Under the pieces are notes generated by a model. It was given only the letters and a program-made list of their open reading frames with translations. It was not told the DNA's origin and made no database searches. DNA of 64,000 nucleotides. It comes from Pseudomonas sp. RIT-562 (GTDB lineage Bacteria; Pseudomonadota; Gammaproteobacteria; Pseudomonadales; Pseudomonadaceae). Below are positions 63,085 to 64,000 of the stretch, piece after piece. The translations under genes and the position numbers were made by a program. The stretch spans positions 1 to 64,000 of the forward strand of contig NZ_JAPJIV010000024.1 in the NCBI RefSeq assembly GCF_026241895.1. The letters are read 5' to 3'. How positions within the stretch are numbered: position 1 is the stretch's first letter; each line of letters starts with the position of its first letter.

Positions 63085-64000
63085 CTGAGCTCGATCTTTC
63101 ATTCAACGAACTGACCATCACCCAGTCGACACAGGCGCGGTTGAACCGCATGGGCCGCTTGAGGATGTTAAACCTGGCCTACAATCGTGTCGGTACGCTA
63201 AACGTCACGGCGCTGACTGATTTGCAGTCTCTCTCACTCAGTCATTCCAATGTTTCCAACTGGCCTGAAGGGGTGCTGTCGTTGCCCCGGTTGCGCACGT
63301 TGAACCTTGATCACAGTGCAATCACCGATGTTCCCGAGCAGGCATTGACCGGGCATGATCAGCTTTTGGCCAGGACTTCACTGCAAGGCTGTCGCCTGAG
63401 CTGGCAAGGACTGGAGGGAGTCCGTAGTTACGCTGAACGGACGACCGGCGCCAATCCGCTGGGCATCCCCCGTACACAACTGGCACTGGGGCGAACCGGG
63501 GGCGATCCGCAGTTTTATCCACCCGAGGCCTGGGAACTGCCGGATCTGGTACTGCCGCTGCATCTGGAACCCGGTGCCGGTCAGGTGCCGCAGACTTCGG
63601 CCGCGCGGCTACAACGCCTGGACCCTCAGCTCGGCGACGCCGAGGCCGTTGCACGAATCGAGGCATGGCTGGCGCAAGGTGTGAGCGCCATCGAAATTGA
63701 AAACCAGCTCGTGCAGTGGCAGCAGCAACAGACGCAGTTGATCAGGTTGTTTAACGACTGGATGGTGACGCCGGCCACGCGCGCGCGTCACGCTTGGGTG
63801 ACTGCCCAAGACCGCCGTCGAGCCGCTGACCAGTTGCTCGAAAGCTGGCGTGCCGGCTTGAGGGAAGTTCCTCAGGCAGGGATTATTGTGGACTTCAACG
63901 GCCTGATCATCGGCGATTTGCCGGCCATGCCCGTCACGTTCAATCATGTCGTGGAATTGAACCTCAGTGGCGTCGGACTCTCGATCGAGTCTGATGCATT
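63078..64000 (+). pseudogene. Frame-shifted LRR continuation of the giant gene, truncated by the window
   Basis: From 63078 the -1 frame is open to the window end (307 codons) with no start codon of its own at the beginning. It translates to QLTELDLSFNELT, LRMLNLAYNRVGTL, LQSLSLSHSNVSNWP, LRTLNLDHSAITDVP (four LRRs), then a helical region (IEAWLAQGVSAIEIENQLVQ) and another LRR start (VVELNLSGVG) at the edge. It joins seamlessly to the upstream frame if one base is restored near 63076-63079 (giving HVRQLTEL). So this is a disrupted gene, or a sequencing error, unless ribosomal frameshifting occurs. Confidence 0.8.

Noticed and set aside
63070..63090. Programmed -1 ribosomal frameshift in the giant LRR gene
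   Set aside because: No slippery heptamer and no obvious downstream stimulatory stem; simple base loss is the more economical reading.

Overview
This window looks like a chromosomal segment of a Pseudomonas of the fluorescens lineage. The basis is the high GC, the REP-type palindromes of the GTAGGAGC and GTGGGAGC families between genes, the lexA2-imuA-imuB-dnaE2 cassette with a GTAC-N4-GTAC operator, and the mix of catabolic clusters, ABC transporters and hybrid kinases. No tRNA, rRNA, phage, IS element or CRISPR array was seen, and apart from one repeat array the genes are closely packed.

Bases 1-7600: a partial aldehyde dehydrogenase and an APC amino-acid/polyamine permease. Next is a three-gene dimethylamine monooxygenase (heme-dependent N-demethylase) operon behind a well-formed sigma-54 promoter. 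Beside it lies an unusual regulator pair: a PAS sensor protein translationally coupled to an AAA+ sigma-54 activator. Bases 7700-9800: a B-type Dyp peroxidase followed by about 1.1 kb of eight tandem ~145-bp palindromic units, with one solo copy at 1899-2014.

Bases 9840-17190: a tightly coupled operon under a GntR/UTRA regulator and a palindromic operator. It encodes an AprA-like flavoprotein, an eight-cysteine ferredoxin, a taurine/sulfonate/nitrate-type ABC importer, a HEAT-repeat protein and a DUF971 protein. I could not match it to a described pathway. Bases 17360-23110: the SOS mutagenesis cassette lexA2-imuA-imuB-dnaE2.

Bases 23110-31330: a second transport and catabolism cluster. It holds a flavin reductase-like protein, two amidohydrolases (one without the usual HxH metal motif) and a PotFGHI-like ABC importer, with a divergent FCD-type GntR regulator and three TGCAAT boxes in the shared promoter region. 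Bases 31440-41940: a hybrid histidine kinase, a UvrA paralogue, and a stressosome-like set (RsbR, RsbS, RsbT, an RsbX-like phosphatase fused to an ATPase domain, a soluble kinase and a hybrid kinase).

Bases 42000-51280: small stress and envelope proteins, a lactonase-like protein coupled to a sterol desaturase-SRPBCC fusion, a LysR regulator, a Tat-exported amidohydrolase, an SCP2 protein, a histidine phosphatase and the SohB protease. Bases 51480-64000: two related giant DUF6543/leucine-rich-repeat proteins flanking cysI, DUF934, a sugar-binding protein and small membrane proteins. The second giant gene is broken by a -1 frameshift near 63078 and runs off the window.
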